Shown piece by piece: positions 53,498-60,374 of a stretch of DNA of 64,000 bases. A program made the translations under genes and the position numbers. A model generated the notes under the pieces. That model ran no database searches and was not told the origin of the DNA. It saw nothing but the letters and a program-made list of their open reading frames with translations. The DNA comes from DAITQM01 sp036832975 (GTDB taxonomy: Bacteria; Pseudomonadota; Gammaproteobacteria; Xanthomonadales; Wenzhouxiangellaceae): assembly GCA_036832975.1 (NCBI GenBank), contig DAITQM010000011.1, positions 19,896-83,895 of the forward strand. Reading direction: 5' to 3'. Within the stretch, counting starts at the first letter, position 1. Each line of letters begins with the position of its first letter.

Positions 53498-53755
53498 CTA
53501 GGGAAGGTCTGAATAAGCCCATCCTGGACTTATCAGACCACGCAAAGTCCGGCACATGTCCGGACTTTGCTTTGCTCTGACTTAACAGGCTGTTGAAAAA
53601 CAGCCTGTTAAGGCGGAACAGGGATGTTCCGCACGCGGATCAAGCGCGTCAGTGCTTGATCCGGCGAGAGCGAGTCCGGGCATGTACCGGACTCGCGACT
53701 TGAAAAAGGGCAGGAGAGCCCTTTTTCAACAACCTGTTAATCAGAGTTTCCCTAG
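53498..53755. mobile_element. IS5-like MITE with CTAG duplication, carrying a nested element
   Basis: The ends CTAGGGAAGGTCTGA and TCAGAGTTTCCCTAG are inverted repeats (13 of 15 positions). CTAG at both edges fits a YTAR duplication. The left part contains hairpins GGTCTGA...TCAGACC with inner TAAG.CC/GG.CTTA (53506-53539), and GCAAAGTCCGG-7 nt-CCGGACTTTGC (53542-53570). The end sequence GGAAGGTCTGAATAAG resembles the terminal repeat of IS5 (GGAAGGTGCGAA). No transposase is present; copy 3 of the five-hairpin element is inserted inside at TTAA. Confidence 0.7.
53582..53740 (-). mobile_element. Five-hairpin repeat element, copy 3 (inverted, divergent)
   Basis: Flanked by TTAA on both sides (53582-53585, 53737-53740). 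Read on the minus strand it follows the order of copies 1 and 2 with different stem bases: TTGAAAAAGGGC/GCCCTTTTTCAA; CGAGTCCGG/CCGGACTCG; CGGATCAAGC/GCTTGATCCG; GCGGAACA/TGTTCCGC; TTAACAGGCTG/CAGCCTGTTAA. Each stem is fully paired. Only the outer ends (AGGTTGTTGAAAAA and CAGGCTGTTTTTCAACAG) are shared in sequence. Confidence 0.82.
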
Positions 53756-53779
53756 CAGGCCGTTTTTCAACAACCTGCC
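53754..53779. repeat. Remnant of a five-hairpin element end
   Basis: AGCAGGCCGTTTTTCAAC followed by AACCTGCC resembles the terminal hairpin of the five-hairpin element. The IS5-like MITE lies immediately to its left, so it may be the rest of an older copy. Only this part is recognisable. Confidence 0.45.
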
Positions 53780-53896
53780 AGGGTCGTGGAGTGCGGTTGC
53801 GCAAAGGAATATCGCCGGCTGACCTGAGCGGAAACCGGCAACCAATAAGCCATGGAGGCTACCTTTCATCCTCAACAGCAAGGGGAGTTGCTCAAT

Positions 53897-55180
53897 ATGA
53901 AATCAGGATCGATCTTTGTTTTCTCTTTGGTAATCAGCGCCGCCGCCGTCGCCCAACCGGCCAATCAAGCGCGTTTCGTCGATGTGATCGTCGCCTTGAA
54001 CGTCGATGCGACGCGCGCGCCGCGGGCCGTCAACCAGATGATGGCGAACCAGGTCGCGGCCGAGCACGGCGTGCAGAACGTTCGCACTTACGGCACGGTG
54101 TTCGCCGGTTTCGCCGGCCGCCTGCCGGAAGCGGCATTGAACGCCCTGCAACACGACCCGATGATCGCCGCAATCAGCTTCGACGGCACCATGCACGCCT
54201 CGATGGGCAAGCCCGGTGGTGGTGGTGGTGGCGGCGGCGGTGGTGGTGAAACCGTCCCTTGGGGCGTCGCCCGGATCGGCGCCGCGGCCAATCCCAACGA
54301 CGGCGCCGGTATTCACGTTTACATCATCGATACCGGTATCGACTCCGATCACCGCGACCTCGCGGCGCATATCGGCAACGGTTTCGCAGCAGTCACCTGC
54401 CGCGGCCGCACCTGCCTGCAACCGTGGGACGACGACAACGGCCACGGCACGCACGTCTCCGGCAGCGCCGGGGCGATCGACAACGACGTCGATGTGATCG
54501 GCGTCGCGCCGGGCGTCACTCTGCACGCCATCAAAGTGCTGAGCAAAAGCGGTTCGGGTTCGACTTCCGGCATCATCCAGGGCATCGACTGGATGGCAGC
54601 CGAAGTCCAGGCCCGCGGCCAGCCGGCCGCCGCGAACATGAGCCTCGGTGGCTCGGGTTCGAAAACTGGCACTTGCACCAGCAACGGTTTTACCGGCAGC
54701 GATAACTTCCACCGCGCCATCTGCAACGCCAAAAACATCGGCGTCGTGTTCGCCGTCGCCGCCGGCAACGAAGGGGCCGACGCTCAGGGCAGCACTCCGG
54801 CGGCTTACGACGACGCGGTGATCACGGTCAGCGCCACCGATAGTTCGGACAACTGGCCAACCTGGTCCAACTGGGGCGACAACAGCGCGGCGTGGACCGC
54901 CAATCCGTCGGCGCCGGTTGCCATCGCCGCGCCCGGGGTCAGCGTCTTGTCCACCTGGAACAACGGTGCGACGAACACGATCAGCGGCACGTCAATGGCC
55001 ACGCCGCACGTCGCCGGCGCCATCGCCCTGTTCCTCGCTTCGAATCCGCAGCAGAACAACGGCAACGCCTTCGTCAACGCCCGCAACACGCTGCTCGGCG
55101 TCGCCGAAAGCACCGCCGGATTCAGCAACACCAGCGGCCATCCGCACAGCGAGGATTTCCTCCACGCCGGCAATCTGTAA
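53897..55180 (+). CDS. Secreted subtilisin-like serine protease (S8) with I9 propeptide
   Basis: Protein of 427 residues. Signal peptide to about residue 20 (SIFVFSLVISAAAVAQ), inhibitor-I9-like propeptide about 24-105, then a stretch of eleven glycines (GKPGGGG...GGETVPWG) before the mature enzyme. The catalytic triad is Asp145 (YIIDTGIDSDH), His183 (DNGHGTHVSG) and Ser366 (SGTSMATPHVAG); the oxyanion Asn is in AVAAGNEGAD. Four Cys (AVTCRGRTCL; GTCTSNGF and AICNAK) could form disulfides as in proteinase K types. GGGGAG lies nine bases before ATG 53897; an ATG at 53852 is less likely. A terminator follows. Confidence 0.92.
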   Translation: MKSGSIFVFSLVISAAAVAQPANQARFVDVIVALNVDATRAPRAVNQMMANQVAAEHGVQNVRTYGTVFAGFAGRLPEAALNALQHDPMIAAISFDGTMHASMGKPGGGGGGGGGGGETVPWGVARIGAAANPNDGAGIHVYIIDTGIDSDHRDLAAHIGNGFAAVTCRGRTCLQPWDDDNGHGTHVSGSAGAIDNDVDVIGVAPGVTLHAIKVLSKSGSGSTSGIIQGIDWMAAEVQARGQPAAANMSLGGSGSKTGTCTSNGFTGSDNFHRAICNAKNIGVVFAVAAGNEGADAQGSTPAAYDDAVITVSATDSSDNWPTWSNWGDNSAAWTANPSAPVAIAAPGVSVLSTWNNGATNTISGTSMATPHVAGAIALFLASNPQQNNGNAFVNARNTLLGVAESTAGFSNTSGHPHSEDFLHAGNL

Positions 55181-55196
55181 CGGGCTGCGGCTCAAC

Positions 55197-55228
55197 AACG
55201 ATCCCGGCTCCAGCCGGGATCGTTTTCG
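55197..55228 (+). terminator. Rho-independent terminator of the subtilase gene
   Basis: Stem AACGATCCCGGCT / AGCCGGGATCGTT (13 bp) with a 2-nt centre, followed by TTCG. It begins 16 bp after the stop codon. Confidence 0.8.
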
Positions 55229-55275
55229 GCCCAAATCTCGACAGTCAGCGTTCCTTCAACGCCCGTGAAACTCAA

Positions 55276-55395
55276 TCAACTCCCAGCCGCGATCGCCCGG
55301 CTTTCATCGACCGTAGCGGCCATCGCCGAGGTCGTCAAAAGCCCGGCTGCCAGAAGCGCGGTCCGGGGAATGTTTGTCAAGCGCGTCGTCTTCAT
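55276..55395 (-). CDS. Truncated exported peptide
   Basis: Encodes 39 residues: MKTTRLTNIPRTALLAAGLL then TTSAMAATVDESRAIAAGS. A good ribosome-binding site (AGGAGAT) precedes the ATG at 55395. The first 27 residues are a signal peptide ending in AMA. The mature part is too short to be a normal exported protein, so it is probably the 5' remnant of a longer gene. Identity unknown. Confidence 0.4.
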   Translation of the reverse strand: MKTTRLTNIPRTALLAAGLLTTSAMAATVDESRAIAAGS

Positions 55396-55551
55396 CACAT
55401 ATCTCCTATTCAGCCAGCACAACCCGTAAACCCAGCCACCATGGCGGCGATACAGCCGTTCGAAGGCCTGCGCATCGCCGTCGCGCGCGGCCCGAATGTC
55501 CCGGGATTCGGTGGCCTCATCGCCCACCGCTCCTCCCGGAATGCGCTCCAC
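55396..55551 (-). pseudogene. N-terminal fragment of an ECF sigma factor
   Basis: The frame reads SRDIRAARDGDAQAFERLYR then RHGGWVYGLCWL, the region-2.1 start of extracytoplasmic-function sigma factors, and then breaks off. GGAGGA precedes a GTG at 55527 that would be the start. The rest of regions 2 and 4 is missing; the frame runs directly into the ribosome-binding site of the short exported peptide. This fits a deletion that removed most of the sigma gene. The remainder of 55181-55927 shows only terminators. Confidence 0.55.
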
Positions 55552-55663
55552 GCTGACCGTCGCCGTGTTCACAACCCGTAGGATGCCATTGGAGCGCGAG
55601 GGGTTTACGCTGGTGGGCGGCAGCGCCGACGGAGCGCCTGAGCGCCGAGGAACGACCTGCGAC

Positions 55664-55696
55664 AAAAAATGGCGGCCACCGGCCGCCATTTTTTTA
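55664..55696. terminator. Bidirectional terminator
   Basis: AAAAAATGGCGGCC-ACC-GGCCGCCATTTTTTT: a 7-bp GC stem extended by A-T pairs, with an A-run on one side and a T-run on the other. It separates the sigma fragment from the small membrane protein gene. Confidence 0.85.
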
Positions 55697-55927
55697 TTTC
55701 GGCTTGTTGATTCCGGCCAAAGGCCGAGGCGTCATCCTGAAACGAGCATTCGGTCGAGTCCGCCGTTTAACGGTGAAATCTCCCACCCAAGATCGTCACC
55801 ACCGACATCCCGATGATCCGTACCTGCCTGAAACGCTGAAATACTGGCGATCTTCCTCTGCCACCCGGATGCGACCTTTCGGCATCAATATTGCAGTACC
55901 ACCGGACGAACCCAACAGGAGAACGGC

Positions 55928-56152
55928 ATGAGTCGCACCGGTCAAGGGTCGGCGGGCAATGTGATTGCGGCGCTGGCCAGTTTTTTCATTCCCGGCCTGG
56001 GCCAATTGCTGCAAGGGCGCTGGGTGCTGGCCGGTTTTATGTTCGTACTGGCCTGGGTGCTGTGGTTGATTCTGCTGGGCTGGATCGTTCACCTGTGGTC
56101 CATCATCGACGCCGCCCTGTTCGTCGCGCCGCGTGAAAAAGGCTGGGGCTGA
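55928..56152 (+). CDS. Small TM2-like membrane protein
   Basis: Protein of 74 residues with CAGGAGAACGGC before the ATG. Two hydrophobic segments joined by a short turn (NVIAALASFFIPGLGQLLQG; WVLAGFMFVLAWVLWLILLG) and a final IVHLWSIIDAALF. The FIPGLGQLLQGRW motif resembles TM2/DUF-type small membrane proteins. Function unknown. Stretch 56153-56418 downstream holds no gene; the hairpin CGGGCGG-TCTG-CCGCCCG lies at its end. Confidence 0.65.
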   Translation: MSRTGQGSAGNVIAALASFFIPGLGQLLQGRWVLAGFMFVLAWVLWLILLGWIVHLWSIIDAALFVAPREKGWG

Positions 56153-56418
56153 GGGACCGCGTCCCGTGGGCGGTGCACTGCCGCCCGGCCCTGTGCCGCT
56201 TGTGCCGGGGCGCGCCACACGGCACTCCACGCCCACTCGGGCACACCGCGGCTGCGCATGGCCGCGCCATAGTCTTGTTGACACGGTACGGCGGGTAACG
56301 ATGTTCCGTCTTCTGACATCCAGGACTGCGAGCAATAGCAGTGTCTTCATGATACCGGCTTCCGCCGCCGCCGACGCTTTTCTGCTACAGTACGCGCGCC
56401 GGGCGGTCTGCCGCCCGG

Positions 56419-56630
56419 CCGTTACGCCGCTGGTGTCCCTGCCGTCTTTTCCAACGGCGGGATGAAACGGGAAGCCGGTGAAAATCCGGCACTGCCCCCG
56501 CAACGGTAAGCGAGGTCGCGTTCCATCATGCCACTGCATCGGGTGATGCGGGAAGGCGGAACGCCGGCCGGCTCGTGATTGGAACTCACGCGCCCGCTCC
56601 TCGCCAGTCCGGAGACCGGCCAACGGCATG
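56419..56630 (+). promoter_or_regulatory. Cobalamin riboswitch
   Basis: Contains the diagnostic blocks in order: GGTGTCCCTGCC near 56432, GGGAAGCCGGTGAAAATCC near 56470, CTGCCCCCGCAACGGTAA near 56492, and the B12 box GCCAGTCCGGAGACCGGCC at 56603-56621. The adenosylcobalamin-bound form should reduce expression of btuB, 95 bp downstream. Confidence 0.95.
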
Positions 56631-56724
56631 TTGAGAACCGGGTTGCGGCGGGCGGCCGGCGGTCGTCACGCACCGCCGTTATTCCTACGCAGCCCCCTCG
56701 CGGGTGAGCGTAGGAGTAACCGAC

Positions 56725-58563
56725 ATGTTTGTTCCCGATACCTGTTCACGGCGCCGCGGCGTTTTGCCCCAGCTTGTTTTCCTGCTGTTCGTTTTCGCTT
56801 TGTCCGTGGTCGTTTGGGCTGCCCCGGCGGCGGCGCAGCCGGCGATGCCGCTCGATCCTTTGATCGTGACCACCGCGACGCGTACCGCGCAGTCGCTCGA
56901 CCGGACACTGGCCGCCGCCGAGGTATTGACGCGCGACGATATCGAGCGCAGCCAGGCCAACGATCTTTCCGAACTGCTGCGCCTCGTCGCCGGCCTGGAC
57001 GTGGTGCGGTCGGGACCGCGCGGCACGCAGACCAGCGTCTTTGTGCGCGGTGCCAATTCCAATCAGGTGCTGGTGCTGATCGACGGCATCCGCGCCGCCG
57101 AGGCATCCAGCGGCCTGTTCAATTTCGAGCACCTCCCGCTCAGCCAGATCGAGCGCATCGAAATCGTCCGTGGGCCGCGCGCCGCATGGTACGGCTCGGA
57201 TGCGATCGGCGGCGTGATCCAGATCTTCACGCGCCGCGGCGGCGGTCTTGAGGCGCGCATCGGCGGTGGTAGTTTCGAAACGCGCGAAGGCGAACTGGCC
57301 GCCGGCGGCACAGCCGGCGCCTGGGACGGCCGGCTGGCCTTCGGCTGGATCAAAAGCGACGGTTTTTCGGCGCAGAACGAAAACGGCTTCAGCTTCGATC
57401 CCGACAATGACGGCTACCGCAACGCCAGCGTCAGCTTCGGCGGCGGGCGCGAACTGGGCCCTGGCCGGCTCGATTTCACCTTTCTGCACGCCGATGGCGC
57501 CACTGATTTCGATCAGGGCACGGCGGACTCGGTGAACGAGACCGCCGGCGTCACCTATCGCTTCACTCAGGGCGAACGCCTGGAACACACGGCCCGCTTC
57601 GGTAGCGCGCGCGTCAAACTGGACAACGACTTCGGCTTTTTCCAAACCGCGTTCAAAACGCTGCGCTTCGACGGTGGCTGGCAAAGCGTCTTCCACTGGC
57701 GTCCAGGGCTCACCGCGACCGGCGGCGTCGATGTCTATCGCGAAGAAGCCGAAAGCGCCGGCGAATTCGACCGCAGCCGGCGCAATATCGGCGTTTTCAG
57801 CGGTCTGGTCTGGAACGGCGAGCGGCACGAACTGACGGCCAGCGTGCGCGGCGACGACGACGAGTTGTTCGGCACCGAGGCCACTGGCCAGGTGACAGGC
57901 GGCCTTGAGATCGCCGAGGGTTTGTGGCTGGGTGGCGGTTACGGCCGCGCCTTCCGGGCGCCGAATTTAAACCAGTTATTCTCGCCCGGTTTCGGCGGCC
58001 AGTTCGCCGGCAATCCCGATCTGCAACCGGAGACCGCCGACGAGTTCGAAGCCGTACTCCGCTATCAGGTTGCCGGGCACCGTTTCGAAGCGCGCGGCTT
58101 TTTCAACCACTTCGACGATTTGATCGATTTTTCCGGGGTCGATTTCCAGGCGGTCAATATCAGCAAGGCCCGCGCCCGCGGACTGGAACTGGGCTGGCAA
58201 TGGGAAAACGCCGCCTGGCAGATCGCCGCCAACGGCACGATCCAATCCGCCACCGACCGCAGCGCCCGCACCCCTTTGCTCCGCCGTCCCGACACCAAGA
58301 CCGCGGTCACCGTCGATCGCCTGTTCCCCGGCGGCCACCAGCTCGGCCTCGAATTTTTCTACAACGGCAAACGGCCGGATTTCGGCGGCGTTCTGCTCAA
58401 AGACTACGCCCTGGTTAACCTGCGCGCCGCCTTCGCCATTACCCCCGAATGGCGGCTCGAAGCGCGTGCCGAAAATCTGTTCGACGACGAGTTCGAACCG
58501 GCGTTCGGCTTCAACGGCCAGGATTTGTCATGGTTCGTCCATCTGACCTGGCACGGAGGTTGA
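56725..58563 (+). CDS. btuB: TonB-dependent vitamin B12 receptor BtuB
   Basis: Outer-membrane barrel of 612 residues. The ATG at 56725 has AGGAG eight bases upstream. A signal peptide (LVFLLFVFALSVVVWAAPAAA) is followed by the TonB box in DPLIVTTATRTAQ near residue 45. The plug domain shows DLSELLRLVAGLDVVRSGPRG...FVRGANSNQVLVLIDGIR and ERIEIVRGPRAAWYGSDAIGGVI near 140. The rest forms beta-strands ending in EDEFEPAFGF-like and LSWFVHLTW. The riboswitch supports B12 as substrate. The permease and ATPase at 1885-3746 could complete the uptake route but lie in a separate, riboswitch-free operon. Confidence 0.93.
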   Translation: MFVPDTCSRRRGVLPQLVFLLFVFALSVVVWAAPAAAQPAMPLDPLIVTTATRTAQSLDRTLAAAEVLTRDDIERSQANDLSELLRLVAGLDVVRSGPRGTQTSVFVRGANSNQVLVLIDGIRAAEASSGLFNFEHLPLSQIERIEIVRGPRAAWYGSDAIGGVIQIFTRRGGGLEARIGGGSFETREGELAAGGTAGAWDGRLAFGWIKSDGFSAQNENGFSFDPDNDGYRNASVSFGGGRELGPGRLDFTFLHADGATDFDQGTADSVNETAGVTYRFTQGERLEHTARFGSARVKLDNDFGFFQTAFKTLRFDGGWQSVFHWRPGLTATGGVDVYREEAESAGEFDRSRRNIGVFSGLVWNGERHELTASVRGDDDELFGTEATGQVTGGLEIAEGLWLGGGYGRAFRAPNLNQLFSPGFGGQFAGNPDLQPETADEFEAVLRYQVAGHRFEARGFFNHFDDLIDFSGVDFQAVNISKARARGLELGWQWENAAWQIAANGTIQSATDRSARTPLLRRPDTKTAVTVDRLFPGGHQLGLEFFYNGKRPDFGGVLLKDYALVNLRAAFAITPEWRLEARAENLFDDEFEPAFGFNGQDLSWFVHLTWHGG

Positions 58564-58634
58564 AATCGCCCGCGTCTGCCGGAATTCCGACGGGCCATTC
58601 CCGGCAGGCTCGTGACAACGGGCCTGCTCACTCG

Positions 58635-58709
58635 TCATTCCGAATGCCTACCCCACTCCCCTTGTCATTCCGAACGCGCCCGCCGACCCTCACTGATCAT
58701 TCCGGATGC
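58635..58709. repeat. Three spaced TCATTCCGAAYGC repeats
   Basis: TCATTCCGAATGC (58635), TCATTCCGAACGC (58665) and TCATTCCGGATGC (58697) recur at about 31-bp intervals in the btuB downstream gap. Not obviously palindromic; probably decayed intergenic repeats. Confidence 0.55.
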
Positions 58710-58710
58710 G

Positions 58711-58733
58711 GCAAAATTTATACAACTATTGGG
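58711..58733 (-). mobile_element. Solo end of the dps-type MITE
   Basis: Read on the minus strand, CCCAATAGTTGTATAAATTT then TGC matches the left end of the element in dps (CCCAATAGTTGCATAAATTT then TGC) in 22 of 23 positions. The other end is not recognisable upstream. The sequence lies just before, and in frame with, the next gene. Confidence 0.7.
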
Positions 58734-58746
58734 TATACTCAACGGT

Positions 58747-59361
58747 GTGGTCATCGGAGCGATATCGATTCTGCTCGCCGTGACCGGCCTGTGGCTGATG
58801 GCCGGCGCGCTCGGCCGGCTGCGCCGCCGGCCGGTGCGGGGTGCATTGCGCATGATGACCGGCGGCACGTTGACCGCGCTCGCCGCCTTGCTGTGGCTCG
58901 CGGCGCTCAGCCTGCAAGGTTTTTATCGGCTGACCGGGGAGGCGCCGGTGGCGGAAATCCGCTTCACGCAGATCGGAGCGCAGCGTTATACCGCCACACT
59001 GACGACCGTCGGGGGGGGCGGCACCGCCTACGAACTGGCCGGCGACGAGTGGCAGCTCGACGCCCGCGTCTTGAAATGGCACGGCTACGCCCAAGTGCTC
59101 GGTTTCGACAACCGCTACCGCCTCGAACGTCTCGGCGGCCGCTATCGCGACCTCGCCGCCGAGCGCCACGCGCCGCGCACCGTCGTCGATCTGGCAGCCG
59201 ACCCGCCGTTCGATTTGTGGGCCGTCATCGACCGCCACCCGCATTGGCTGCCGCTGGTCGATGCGGTTTACGGCAGCGCCGCGTATCTGCCGATGCGCGA
59301 CGGGGCGCGGTATCTGATCTCGCTCGGCGCCAGTGGGCTGATCGCCCGTGAAGCTGAATGA
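58747..59361 (+). CDS. Conserved two-helix membrane protein
   Basis: About 204 residues from a GTG at 58747; the open frame continues back to 58612, and the start is uncertain because the upstream DNA is an element remnant. Two N-terminal helices (AISILLAVTGLWLMAGALG; GTLTALAALLWLAALSL) precede a soluble domain (AEIRFTQIGAQRYTATL ... DEWQLDARVLKWHGYAQVLG ... RYRLERLGGRYRDL). Homologues in proteobacteria are often mislabelled cation/multidrug efflux pump. Function unknown. Overlaps the DUF2333 gene by ATGA. Confidence 0.65.
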   Translation: MVIGAISILLAVTGLWLMAGALGRLRRRPVRGALRMMTGGTLTALAALLWLAALSLQGFYRLTGEAPVAEIRFTQIGAQRYTATLTTVGGGGTAYELAGDEWQLDARVLKWHGYAQVLGFDNRYRLERLGGRYRDLAAERHAPRTVVDLAADPPFDLWAVIDRHPHWLPLVDAVYGSAAYLPMRDGARYLISLGASGLIAREAE

Positions 59362-60371
59362 CGGCGATGCTCAAGTTATCCGGATTCCGTACCAGGGCGA
59401 CGCTTTGGGGCTCGGTGTCGATCGTTGTCGCGCTCCTCGCGCTGGGGACCATGTGGTGGGCGAGCGGCGAGCCGCCGGCCTTCGATGTCAAAGCCAACGC
59501 CGCCTCGCGCGCCGAACGGCACAACCAGCGCCTGGTCACCGGTTATGTCACCACCGCGACGCTGATCCGCGTCGCCCGCACGCTGCTCGACAAACCCGGC
59601 GGTTACCTCAGCAACGACGTGATGCCGCCGTGGATTTTTCTCGACAACATCCCGAACTGGGAATTCGGGGCGCTGGTTCAGGTGCGCGACCTGACCCGCG
59701 CTTTGCGCAACGATTTCAGCCGCTCGCAGACCCAATCGCTGGAAAACTACTCTCTCGCCAAGGCTGATCCGCAATTTCATATAGACAATGCCTCGTGGAT
59801 CCTGCCGCGCACCGAAAGCGAATACCGCAAGGGTCTCGCCGCGCTCGGCGACTATATTGACCAACTCGCCGATCCGGCACATCCCGAGGCCCAGTTCTAC
59901 GCCCGTGCCGACAATCTGCGCGATTGGCTGGCCATCGTCGAAAAACGGCTCGGTGGCCTCGGCCAGCGTTTGTCGGCCAGCGTCGGCCAGGAGCGGATCA
60001 ACACCGATCTGGCCGGTGATCGGCGAGCGCAGCAATCGACCGCGAGCGCGGCGCAGCAGGTGGTCAAAACGCCGTGGCTAGAAATCGACGATGTGTTTTA
60101 CGAAGCGCGCGGCGCGACCTGGGCCCTGCTGCATTTTCTAAAAGCGATGGAAAGCGATCTGGCCGACGTGCTGGCCGACAAAAACGCCGAGATCAGCCTG
60201 CGGCAGATCATCCGCGAGTTGGAAGCGGCGCAGCGGCCGCTCGGCAGCCCGATCATCCTGAACGGCAAACCGTACGGCATGTTCGCCAACCATTCGCTGG
60301 TGATGGCCAACTATATCGCCCGCGCCAACGCCGCGCTGATCGATCTGCGCCGCCTACTCGCCGAGGGTTAA
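59358..60371 (+). CDS. DUF2333 family membrane-anchored protein
   Basis: Protein of 337 residues. One N-terminal helix (LWGSVSIVVALLALGTMWWA) anchors a large, mainly helical periplasmic domain. LLDKPGGYLSNDVMPPWIFLDNIPNWEFGAL near residue 75 and the final NGKPYGMFANHSLVMANYIARANAALIDLR are the conserved blocks of DUF2333. The function is not known. It forms a compact run with the membrane protein before it and the amidohydrolase 3 bp after it. Confidence 0.85.
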   Translation: MTAMLKLSGFRTRATLWGSVSIVVALLALGTMWWASGEPPAFDVKANAASRAERHNQRLVTGYVTTATLIRVARTLLDKPGGYLSNDVMPPWIFLDNIPNWEFGALVQVRDLTRALRNDFSRSQTQSLENYSLAKADPQFHIDNASWILPRTESEYRKGLAALGDYIDQLADPAHPEAQFYARADNLRDWLAIVEKRLGGLGQRLSASVGQERINTDLAGDRRAQQSTASAAQQVVKTPWLEIDDVFYEARGATWALLHFLKAMESDLADVLADKNAEISLRQIIRELEAAQRPLGSPIILNGKPYGMFANHSLVMANYIARANAALIDLRRLLAEG

Positions 60372-60374
60372 ACG

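Noticed and set aside
53132..53780. CRISPR array
   Set aside because: Repeats are present but they are hairpin modules of different sequence, not identical direct repeats with unique spacers; no cas gene is nearby.
53498..53780. Retron or group II intron RNA
   Set aside because: The region is highly structured, but there is no reverse-transcriptase gene nearby and no domain V-like hairpin; inverted ends and target duplications explain it as nested MITEs.
58612..58746. N-terminal 45 codons before the membrane protein
   Set aside because: They are made of intergenic repeats and a MITE end, and encode no recognisable signal or domain.
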